Source of the DNA: an uncultured Opitutia bacterium
Lineage (GTDB): Bacteria > Verrucomicrobiota > Verrucomicrobiia > Opitutales > Opitutaceae
Length of the DNA stretch: 64,000 nucleotides
Direction: 5' to 3'
Assembly (NCBI GenBank): GCA_903877135.1
Contig: CAIRCN010000004.1
Span: 62,001-126,000, forward strand
The notes below the pieces were generated by a model. It worked only from the letters and a program-made list of their open reading frames with translations, had not been told where the DNA came from and searched no databases. The position numbers and the translations under genes were made by a program. Numbering within the stretch: position 1 is the stretch's first letter; each line of letters begins with the position of its first letter. Shown piece by piece: positions 23,331 through 30,028 of this stretch.

Positions 23331-25906
23331 GCGCCGGGCGAAAAAGTGGCGGGATCTTGGGCGAGCCAGCGCGCGAGGTCGTCGTCGTCGAGTAGGTTGG
23401 TCCCGGTCTGGTAATCGGGCGCGAGGAGACTGGCGTAACTCGGCTCGAGGAAGCGACGACAGTGGAGGATGACCCGGGCGCGCTGGCCGGGGGCGCGGAC
23501 GAGGCGGCCGAGGGCCTGGTTCACCTTGGTCATGCCGGGGATTTGGTAGACCCGGCGGAACGCTTCCTCGCGGGTGAGTCCGGCGCGGGCGGCCTCGGCG
23601 AGGCGGGCGCGCTGGACGGCGTTGACCTCGGGGAGCGCGGGCCCGACGACCATCGCGTGAGTGACGCGGCCGCCGAGGGCGTCGATGCTCTCGGCAAAGC
23701 TGGAGCCGAGGACGAGGAAGAGCGCGTCGGCGGCGAGGAGTGAATCGCCGACCCAGGCGGATTGCGCGGCGAGGTCGCGGAGCTTGGGTTGGAGGGCGAC
23801 GCGGAGCGCGGGGGTGTTGGCGGCGAGTTCACCGCGGATGGCCTCGGCATAGGCGTAGCTGGGGAAGAACACCGCGACGCTGCGCGTCGCGGTGTTCAGT
23901 TGAGAGTTGAGGGTTGAGAGTTGAGAGACCGAAGAAGGTGCGGCGTGCAGGGAGGCGACGGTGGCGGCGGTGGCGGTGTAATGGTGCGAGCGGTGCTGGA
24001 ATGTCGTGTCGATGCGGGCGTCGAAGGCGATGTCGTAGGCGCTATCGCGCCACGGGGTGGCGGCGCGCAGAAGCGTGGGACTAGAGGCGGTGCGAGCCTC
24101 CTCGACGCGGAGCAGTTCGGCGGCATTGGTGAGCTGGCGGTAGAGTTTTTTGGTGGCACGCTTGGTGAGTGCGCCAAGGCGTTCGGGGGCTGGCGGTGGC
24201 GGAGTTGGTGGTGAATCGGGCGGCGCATCGAGCCCGCAGGCGACGGCGAAACCGTCCACGGGTGTGAGGGTGGCACTGGCGAGCACGACGCCGCCGAACT
24301 CGCGCAGCGTGGCACCGATGGCGGAGGCGGCGTCGAGGCAGGTGAGGTTGAGTTCGCTGTCGCGCGGACACCACCAGAGGCGCGGCAGCTCGGTGGCGGT
24401 GAGTTCGTCGGCGAGCGAGGGGAGTTGCCAGAGGAGGTCGGCGGCCTGCGGGCCGAGGGCGGCGAGGTCGAGCGGGGTCGTGGCGATGAGGTCGGCGAGG
24501 ATGGTGAGGAGGTGGCGGGCGTCGTCTTCGGCGGCGAGGGACAGCGCGGCGCAGGCGCGCAGGTGGTGGAGGAAGTGGCACCAGTGGTCCCAGGCGGAGA
24601 CGAGCGTGGCGAGCGCGCGGAGGCGGTGGAGTTCGTTGCGCACGGCGAAGGCGTCGGCGGCGGTGAGGGTGTGCGAGTAGGCGTCGGCGACGCGGGAGGG
24701 GAGGTTGTGGGCCTCGTCGAGGAGGAGGAGTGTGCGCTCGGGTGCGAAGCCAGGCTGCTCGAAGAACAGGCCGCGGTTGCGCGGGGCGAAGACGTAGTTA
24801 TAGTCGCCGATCCAGACATCGTTGAACGCGAGGGCGGCGCGGGTGATTTCGTAGGGGCAGATGCGCGCGGCGCGGCCGGCGGCGCGGAGGATGTCGAGGT
24901 CGCGTGCGTGTTTTTCGTCGAGATAAAAACGGGCGAGTCCGCTTTGCGGCCAGCGCTCAGCGGCGCCGTCGAGGTAGGCGCAGCTGTCGCGGACGCAGTG
25001 AAAAGTGGTGTTGACGCAGTGCTCGGATTTGTTGCGGACGTGCCAGGCGGCGACGGGAGTGCCGCCATCCGCGGCTATGGTCATCGACTGCAGGGTGCGG
25101 ACGACCTGGAGCTGGCCGGTGGACTTGCTGGTGAGGTAGAGCGCGAGGTCGAAGTTGCCGGAGCGCAGCTGGCCGAGAGCGAATTCGAGGAGCACGCCGG
25201 TTTTGCCGAAGCCGGTCGGTGCCTCGAAGAGCACGAGCGGGTGGCGTTCGAATAGCGCGGTGAGCGCAGTCTCCGTCGTCTCCTGACCGGCGCGGAGCGT
25301 GGCGAACGGTGGTCGGAAGGCGAGGTGGCGCAGCCGCTCGCGAGCGCGCAGCCGGAGGTTGAGAAACTGGGCCACGCGCTCGAGTTGCACGCGGAAAAAA
25401 GCGTCGTCCGACGGCGTGAGCGTGATGGTCTGCGCGAGGCCGCTGCCGGCTTCGACAAAGATGAGCTCGGAGCGCAACGGTTGCTCGGTGGGGTTCGGCG
25501 ACACCGCCCTACAGAGGCGCCGCTGCAACACGGTATAGGTGGAGAGCTGGCCGAAGTAGCCGGGATAGGCGGCGCGGAGTTCGGTTTCGTCGGCGGGAAG
25601 CGGGCGGGTGACAGTCTTGATCTCGCGCAACGTAATCATGCCATCCGTGCGGAGGAGCTGGTCGATGCGGCCGGCGAGTGCGATGGTCCAACCTTGATGG
25701 AAAATCTGGCCCGCGATCGGCACTTCGAACTGGGCGTCGGGGGTGTCGGTGGTGGCTTGGGCTCGGAGTTCGTTGTGCCAGTGCGTGCCGAGTTGGGCGC
25801 GCCAAAGGCCGCCGGCGCCGCTGCCGCCTTCTCGCGGCCCGGTCGAAAAATCCGCGAACTCGCCGACGCTCAGGCTGGCAGTGCGTTGATCGAGGGAGAA
25901 ATCCAT
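23306..25906 (-). CDS. Fused PD-(D/E)XK (Cas4/RecB-like) nuclease and XPD/DinG-like Fe-S helicase
   Basis: 866 residues. The N-terminal part has the nuclease triad: Asp82 in AGRIDQLL, Glu95-x-Lys97 in TLREIKTV, and the QxxxY motif in GQLSTYTVLQ (Gln120, Tyr124). From about residue 200 comes a superfamily 2 helicase: Walker A APTGFGKTG (Lys235), DEAH box LLLLDEAHNLPSR (397-400) and a C-terminal motif VI QALGRLVRAPGQRAR. Four cysteines (297, 304, 309, 350; the last in ICPYEITRAAL) lie where XPD/DinG enzymes bind a 4Fe-4S cluster. It probably unwinds and trims DNA during repair. ATG 25906 is chosen over an upstream start in low-complexity sequence. A repetitive insertion sits at residues about 660-672. 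Confidence 0.87.
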   Translation of the reverse strand: MDFSLDQRTASLSVGEFADFSTGPREGGSGAGGLWRAQLGTHWHNELRAQATTDTPDAQFEVPIAGQIFHQGWTIALAGRIDQLLRTDGMITLREIKTVTRPLPADETELRAAYPGYFGQLSTYTVLQRRLCRAVSPNPTEQPLRSELIFVEAGSGLAQTITLTPSDDAFFRVQLERVAQFLNLRLRARERLRHLAFRPPFATLRAGQETTETALTALFERHPLVLFEAPTGFGKTGVLLEFALGQLRSGNFDLALYLTSKSTGQLQVVRTLQSMTIAADGGTPVAAWHVRNKSEHCVNTTFHCVRDSCAYLDGAAERWPQSGLARFYLDEKHARDLDILRAAGRAARICPYEITRAALAFNDVWIGDYNYVFAPRNRGLFFEQPGFAPERTLLLLDEAHNLPSRVADAYSHTLTAADAFAVRNELHRLRALATLVSAWDHWCHFLHHLRACAALSLAAEDDARHLLTILADLIATTPLDLAALGPQAADLLWQLPSLADELTATELPRLWWCPRDSELNLTCLDAASAIGATLREFGGVVLASATLTPVDGFAVACGLDAPPDSPPTPPPPAPERLGALTKRATKKLYRQLTNAAELLRVEEARTASSPTLLRAATPWRDSAYDIAFDARIDTTFQHRSHHYTATAATVASLHAAPSSVSQLSTLNSQLNTATRSVAVFFPSYAYAEAIRGELAANTPALRVALQPKLRDLAAQSAWVGDSLLAADALFLVLGSSFAESIDALGGRVTHAMVVGPALPEVNAVQRARLAEAARAGLTREEAFRRVYQIPGMTKVNQALGRLVRAPGQRARVILHCRRFLEPSYASLLAPDYQTGTNLLDDDDLARWLAQDPATFSPGACLHSPTG
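23895..23928. repeat. TTGAGAG-type filler repeat inside the helicase gene
   Basis: A 34-bp run of GTTGAGAG/GTTGAGGG words, four units long, lying in frame. On the coding strand it gives SVSQLSTLNSQLNTA between helicase domains. It looks like intergenic spacer DNA rather than protein-coding sequence, yet keeps the frame. Confidence 0.75.
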
Positions 25907-25974
25907 GGGCGCGAAGAAGAGGGAAGTGTGAAGAGTGAGGGGGCGGAATCTTGTCACTCATCACTTGTTACTGG
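25907..25974. repeat. Short-word intergenic filler between recO and the helicase gene
   Basis: The gap holds repeated words of the type GAAGTGTGAAGAGTGAGG (25923-25940) and TCACTCATCACTTGTTACTGG (from 25954). The words are alternating TCACT/AGTGA units. It resembles 27887-27918 and is not protein-coding. No promoter is evident. Confidence 0.5.
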
Positions 25975-26598
25975 TCACTCCAACAAAATTTCTGTGTGGC
26001 CGCGGAGGTAGTCGGCGAGGAAGAGGCCGAGGCGGGCGACGATCTTAGCCGCGGCGGTTTGCTCGGCGAGCGGGCGGTTGAGGAGCGTGGCCACGTCCTC
26101 ACGTTCTGCGACGGAGAGTGTCGGGAACCACTGCTGTTTCACCGGGTAGCCTTCGTCGCGGGCGAAGCAGTAGAGGCTCTTAAACCACACGATGTCGGGG
26201 CGGGCGCCGGTTGCGAGGGAGGCGAGCGCCTGGCGCAGCAGGGCGGCGACGGCGGCGCGGCTTTCCTCGTGGACGGGGTTGCGCGCGATGAGCCGGGCGA
26301 GGTCGGAGGCGGCGGTGAGAGATTCGTAACTGCGACCGAGGCCGGGGTGACGGGTGAGGAGGCGGGTCTCCTTCACAAACCACGTCTGACCCAGATTCGA
26401 ACTTTCAAGCTGGAGGGAAACTTCATCGAAGAGGTCGAATGTGACGGCGGTGGTCGAGGAGGCGGCTTTTTTTGTGAGACGCTGGACGACGAGCAGGGAG
26501 CCGTGCTCGGCGGAGAAGAGCGTGAAGCTCTGAAACGAGTCTGATGGGGGCCGCCGCGCCAGCACGAATGCGTCGGTTTCAAGCGGGAGGCCGGGCAT
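25975..26598 (-). CDS. recO: DNA repair protein RecO-like
   Basis: 207 residues. The N terminus (LETDAFVLARRPPSDSFQSFTLFSAEHGSLLVVQRLTKK) follows the RecO OB-fold pattern. The remainder is a helical domain with LARLIARN, LRQALASLATG and LFLADYLRGH, as in RecO C-terminal domains. Overall similarity is modest, the protein is shorter than E. coli RecO (242 residues), and no zinc-binding cysteines are present. RecO loads RecA onto SSB-coated single-stranded DNA. It precedes the helicase-nuclease gene in the same direction. Confidence 0.65.
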   Translation of the reverse strand: MPGLPLETDAFVLARRPPSDSFQSFTLFSAEHGSLLVVQRLTKKAASSTTAVTFDLFDEVSLQLESSNLGQTWFVKETRLLTRHPGLGRSYESLTAASDLARLIARNPVHEESRAAVAALLRQALASLATGARPDIVWFKSLYCFARDEGYPVKQQWFPTLSVAEREDVATLLNRPLAEQTAAAKIVARLGLFLADYLRGHTEILLE

Positions 26599-26652
26599 GG
26601 GGCGGGCGGGCGTTCGCCGGGCGGGCGGTGCCGGTGGCGCGGTCGCGGAAGA

Positions 26653-27336
26653 TTACGGTTTGATGAGGGTGGCGGGAATTTTCGCGCCAGGCCAGTGCGG
26701 CACCACGCCGCCGCCGGAGATGATCATCTTCATCCCGTCGCCGACGGACATGTTGAGTTCGCGGATCTTGGATTTCGGGAGCATGATAAGGAAGCCGCTG
26801 GTGGGGTTGGGCGTCGTGGGCACGAAGACCGTCCAAATTTCCTCCGCGACGTGGGCCTGCGGTTCGCCAGAGAGTTTGTTGGTGAGGAAACCGAGCGTCC
26901 ACATACCTTCACGGGGGAACTCGACCAGCACGACCTTGCTGAAGAGGTTGCGGTTCTGTGTGCTGAAGGTGTCGACGATCTGCTTGACGGTGTTATAAAC
27001 GGGGCCGACGCCGGGGATGCCCTGCATGATGCGTTCGCCGACCTCGAGGAAGTATTTGCCGAAGACGTAGCGCGAGAGCCAGCCGATCAGCGTGACAAGC
27101 GCAAGGACCGCGAGGGTCGTGAGAAAATCCCAGAGAAATGGGACGCGCTGCAACGATTGTGGCAGGTAGTCTTCGAAGAGTGGCCGGAAGGTGCCGCCGA
27201 TGAGATCGATGATCTTGCTGAACGCCCAGATGGTGACAACGAGCGGCGCGAGCAGGAGCAAACCGGAAAAGAACGCGGTGCGCAGGGTGACGATGGAGGA
27301 GGAGGAATTGTCGCCGGACATGGCAGGCGAGGACAT
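26653..27336 (-). CDS. DUF502 family membrane protein
   Basis: 227 residues with two strong membrane helices near the N terminus (FFSGLLLLAPLVVTIWAFSKII and FLTTLAVLALVTLIGWLSRY, each about 20 residues). A conserved cytoplasmic-looking region follows: GIPGVGPVYNTVKQIVDTF, VLVEFPREGMWTLGFLT, VFVPTTPNPTSGFLIMLP. These are hallmark DUF502 motifs. The biochemical role of the family is unknown. An ATG at 27321 is an alternative start. It lies between ybeY and recO in a leftward run. Confidence 0.88.
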   Translation of the reverse strand: MSSPAMSGDNSSSSIVTLRTAFFSGLLLLAPLVVTIWAFSKIIDLIGGTFRPLFEDYLPQSLQRVPFLWDFLTTLAVLALVTLIGWLSRYVFGKYFLEVGERIMQGIPGVGPVYNTVKQIVDTFSTQNRNLFSKVVLVEFPREGMWTLGFLTNKLSGEPQAHVAEEIWTVFVPTTPNPTSGFLIMLPKSKIRELNMSVGDGMKMIISGGGVVPHWPGAKIPATLIKP

Positions 27337-27401
27337 AGCGCAGGCCCCGGGCAAAAGGCACGGAAAAACGGGGCGTCGGATGAGACAAGGGCCCGGTGCG
27401 G

Positions 27402-27875
27402 TCAGGTCAGCTTGAAACGGGGCAGGCTATCAGAGACGGCAAGCAGGCGCACTGCGCGGGCCTCGGCGCGGCGAATGGCGCGCTTTTTCGTGGGCTGCAG
27501 ATCGTCGTAGCCAGCGAGATGCAGCCAGCCGTGGACGACGTAGAGCAGAAGTTCGGAGGAGAAGTCGCGTCCGTTTTTTTTTGCGTAAGCGGCAGCAGTG
27601 TCGGCGGAGACGCAGATTTCACCGGCGGTGCCGAGAATGGGGTCACCCTCGAAGGTGATGACGTCGGTGGGTGTTGGTTCGTCGAGGAAGTCGGCGTGGA
27701 GTTGGGCCAAGGCGGTGTCGGTCAGGAAGACGAGCGAGATCTCACCGGGAGGAACCGGCGAGATTTTGGATTTTGCGAACTCGGAATCGAGGACGTGTAT
27801 CGCGCGGGTGAGGGCGCGGCGGTCGAGGCGCAGGCGCGGATGGCGGTTGGCAATGGCGACGGCGCGGGCGGGCAT
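27402..27875 (-). CDS. ybeY: Endoribonuclease YbeY (16S rRNA maturation / ribosome quality control)
   Basis: 157 residues ending with the zinc-site motif HGWLHLAGYDD. The central part has SLVFLTDTALAQLHADFLDEPTPTDVITF, typical of YbeY. The third metal ligand is Asp instead of the commoner His (YDD rather than YDH), a substitution allowed in the family pattern. YbeY processes 16S rRNA ends and removes defective 70S ribosomes. It lies close to phoH, as in many bacteria (ybeZ-ybeY), separated here by a VOC gene. Confidence 0.92.
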   Translation of the reverse strand: MPARAVAIANRHPRLRLDRRALTRAIHVLDSEFAKSKISPVPPGEISLVFLTDTALAQLHADFLDEPTPTDVITFEGDPILGTAGEICVSADTAAAYAKKNGRDFSSELLLYVVHGWLHLAGYDDLQPTKKRAIRRAEARAVRLLAVSDSLPRFKLT

Positions 27876-27886
27876 TGGGGCAAGAG

Positions 27887-27918
27887 TGAAGTGTGAAATG
27901 TGAGAGTGATGAGAGGAG
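27887..27918. repeat. AGTGA-word filler between the VOC gene and ybeY
   Basis: AAGAGTGAAGTGTGAAATGTGAGAGTGATGAG-like sequence built from GTGA/GAGTG words, located immediately before ybeY. It is similar in word content to the spacer at 25907-25974. Confidence 0.45.
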
Positions 27919-27919
27919 A

Positions 27920-28330
27920 CTAGGGGTGCTGGGAAACGGAGAGGACGTTGCCGTCGGGGTCCTTGAACCAGGCGACGCGCGCGCCACCGGGGGCGGTCCA
28001 GATACCATGCGCATCTTGGGCCATGCCGGGATAGCGCTCGAAGGCGACGCCGCGCGCGGCCAGGACGGAAACCGCCTGCGACGCGTCGGGCACCTGCCAG
28101 CCGAGGATCGTGTAGGGGGCGGACTGAAAGGCGCCGACTTTGACGACGCGGATCATCGTGCCGCCGCTTTCGAAGACCAAGGCGAAGTCATCCGTGGCCG
28201 TGAGGTGCAGGCTGAGCACGCCCTCGTAGAAAGCCCTCGCCTGAGCGAAGTCCTTCGTGGGAATGAAGCCGATGACTGAGTTTGTGCCGAGCACCGCCGG
28301 TATCAGCGAATTCTGCCGAGAGATACTCAC
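27920..28330 (-). CDS. VOC-superfamily (glyoxalase/bleomycin-resistance fold) protein
   Basis: 136 residues with one VOC domain: IGFIPTKDFAQARAFYEGVLSL at the N terminus and GGARVAWFKDPDGNVLSV at the C terminus, the two most conserved features of the fold. The GTG start overlaps the phoH stop as GTGA, so translation is probably coupled. The family includes glyoxalases, dioxygenases and drug-binding proteins. Metal ligands are not clearly complete, so no reaction can be assigned. Confidence 0.85.
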   Translation of the reverse strand: MSISRQNSLIPAVLGTNSVIGFIPTKDFAQARAFYEGVLSLHLTATDDFALVFESGGTMIRVVKVGAFQSAPYTILGWQVPDASQAVSVLAARGVAFERYPGMAQDAHGIWTAPGGARVAWFKDPDGNVLSVSQHP

Positions 28331-29391
28331 CGTTTTTCCTCTGTGCCGTTTTCGGCAGCGATGGGGTTGCGGTAGATGTCGTAGGCTTCGATGATTTTTT
28401 GGACGAGCGGGTGGCGGACGACATCGGCGGCGCTGAAGGTGTGGAAATCGATGCCGGGGATGTCGCTCAAGATGTGGCGGACTTCGAGGAGGCCGCTGTG
28501 CTTCGCGCGGCGGAGGTCGATCTGCGTGATGTCGCCGGTGACGACCATGCGCGAGTCTTCGCCGAGGCGGGTGAGGAACATCATCATCTGCTCGGAAGTG
28601 GAGTTTTGCGCCTCGTCGAGGATGATGTAGGCGCGGGAGAGAGTGCGGCCGCGCATGTAGGCGAGCGGTGCGATCTCGATGACGCCTTTCTCGGTGAGGC
28701 GGGCGATGTCCTCGGCGTCGAGCATGTCGTGGAGGGCGTCGTAGAGCGGGCGGAGGTAGGGGAGAATTTTCTCGCGGAGGTCGCCGGGGAGGAAGCCGAG
28801 GGTTTCGCCGGCCTCGACGGCGGGGCGCGTGAGGATGAGGCGCTCGACCTCGTTCTTGAGGAGGGCGGAGACGGCGGCGGCCATCGCGAGGTAGGTCTTG
28901 CCGGTGCCGGCGGGGCCGATGCCGAAGACGACCGGGTGCGCGAGCATCGACTGGAGGTAGAGTTTCTGGCCGAGGGTTTTCGGGACGATGGTCTTGCGGT
29001 TGGTGGCGATGACGAGGGGTTCGTCGATGAGGGCGCGAATCTGGTCGCCTTCGCCGCGGGCAAAGCCGTCGGTGATGCGATGGAAGTCGGGCGTGCGGAT
29101 CGTCATGCCCTGGTTGCGGGCGGCGTCGAGGAAGGTGAAGAGGGCTTCCGCCGCCGCGAGGGCGGTGGGGGATTTTGGAATTGGGATTTTGGAGTTTGGA
29201 TTGGCGGGATCGGGGACGGTGTCGGGGGTCTCAATCTTCAGCCAGTCGTCGCGGGAGGTGAGTTTGACGCCGAGCATGCGTTCGGCGTGGGCAAGGTTTT
29301 CCTCGTGGCCCGCGTAGAGCGCGTGGAGGTGGCGGGCGGAGGGGAAATGGAGGGTTTGGGAGGGCAAGGCGGGGCGCTTACCGTTTGGCAT
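28327..29391 (-). CDS. phoH: PhoH-like ATPase (YbeZ type)
   Basis: 354 residues. An N-terminal region (FPSARHLHALYAGHEENLAHAERMLGVKL) resembles the YbeZ N terminus. The ATPase follows: Walker A GPAGTGKTYLAM, then LTRPAVEAGETLGFLPGD, Walker B AYIILDEAQNSTSEQM, and MVVTGDITQIDLR. PhoH proteins are RNA-associated ATPases, often partnered with YbeY in rRNA processing. ATG 29391 overlaps the HIT gene by 14 bp. Between the two regions, residues about 63-73 (NSKIPIPKSPT) come from an AT-rich filler stretch on the DNA. Confidence 0.9.
   Translation of the reverse strand: MPNGKRPALPSQTLHFPSARHLHALYAGHEENLAHAERMLGVKLTSRDDWLKIETPDTVPDPANPNSKIPIPKSPTALAAAEALFTFLDAARNQGMTIRTPDFHRITDGFARGEGDQIRALIDEPLVIATNRKTIVPKTLGQKLYLQSMLAHPVVFGIGPAGTGKTYLAMAAAVSALLKNEVERLILTRPAVEAGETLGFLPGDLREKILPYLRPLYDALHDMLDAEDIARLTEKGVIEIAPLAYMRGRTLSRAYIILDEAQNSTSEQMMMFLTRLGEDSRMVVTGDITQIDLRRAKHSGLLEVRHILSDIPGIDFHTFSAADVVRHPLVQKIIEAYDIYRNPIAAENGTEEKR
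29171..29204. repeat. GGATTTTGG-type filler inside phoH
   Basis: 34 bp of GATTTTGGAATTGGGATTTT-like words, in frame between the N-terminal and ATPase parts of PhoH. The base composition is sharply different from the flanking GC-rich codons. Confidence 0.7.
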
Positions 29392-29878
29392 CCAGGTTCG
29401 GCACCACCGCAGCGAGACGCTCCCAGGTGTCGTCGAGGGATTGCGGGAGGATGCGGGTGTGGCCGAGAACGGGCATGAAGTTGTGGTCGCCGGTCCAGCG
29501 GGGGACGATGTGGCCGTGGAGGTGAGCGATACTGCCGCCGGCGGCGGTGCCAAGGTTGAAGCCGATGTTAAAGCCGTCGGGTTTGAGGGCGGCGGTGAGG
29601 AGGCGTTGGGCGAAGACGATTTCCTCCATGAGGTCGGCGCACTCGGCGGGGGTGAGTTCCTCGAACTGGACGACCTCGCGGAAGGGGACGGCGAGGAGGT
29701 GGCCGGGGTTGTAGGGAAAAATGTTGAGGATGAGGTAGGCGTGGACACCGCGGTGGACGATGCGCGCGGCGCGGTCGTTGCCAAGGAGGGGCAACTCGGT
29801 GAACGGGCGCTTCATCTCGGGCGGATGCCGGGGCGCCTCGATGTATTCCATGCGCCAGTAAGGGTGGAGCTGCTGCAT
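29378..29878 (-). CDS. HIT-family hydrolase/nucleotide-binding protein (FHIT/AP4A-phosphorylase-like)
   Basis: 166 residues with the histidine-triad motif IAHLHGHIVPRW, preceded by LNIFPYNPGHLLAVPFREV and LNLGTAAGGS, as in Fhit-like hydrolases. These enzymes cleave or transfer nucleoside phosphates such as Ap4A or ADP-linked compounds. ATG 29878 gives the N terminus MQQLHPYWRMEYIEAP, which matches the bacterial family; upstream sequence is antisense to the symporter leader. First gene of the phoH-VOC-ybeY-DUF502-recO run. Confidence 0.88.
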   Translation of the reverse strand: MQQLHPYWRMEYIEAPRHPPEMKRPFTELPLLGNDRAARIVHRGVHAYLILNIFPYNPGHLLAVPFREVVQFEELTPAECADLMEEIVFAQRLLTAALKPDGFNIGFNLGTAAGGSIAHLHGHIVPRWTGDHNFMPVLGHTRILPQSLDDTWERLAAVVPNLDAKR

Positions 29879-30028
29879 GTTCAAGAGATGTGGAGCCAAA
29901 CCTGCCTCGGCCGGAAAGTCAAAGACGCACCGACGCACGAGGTTTGCCTGCGATTTCTCTCGCGGCCCTTCCCGCTCACGCCAAATAAATCGCCGCGTTC
30001 ATCCTCCATCGGTCACCCCACTATCATC
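29879..30028. promoter_or_regulatory. Divergent promoter region between HIT and symporter genes
   Basis: A 150-bp gap between two diverging starts. No reliable -35/-10 pair, operator or Shine-Dalgarno sequence could be recognised, apart from somewhat higher AT content around 29930-29995. Confidence 0.3.

Noticed and set aside
23895-23928. Possible CRISPR-like array because of the repeated GTTGAGAG words
   Set aside because: Units are only 7-8 bp, contiguous and without spacers; no cas genes are present. The Cas4-like domain is fused to a helicase and has no CRISPR context.
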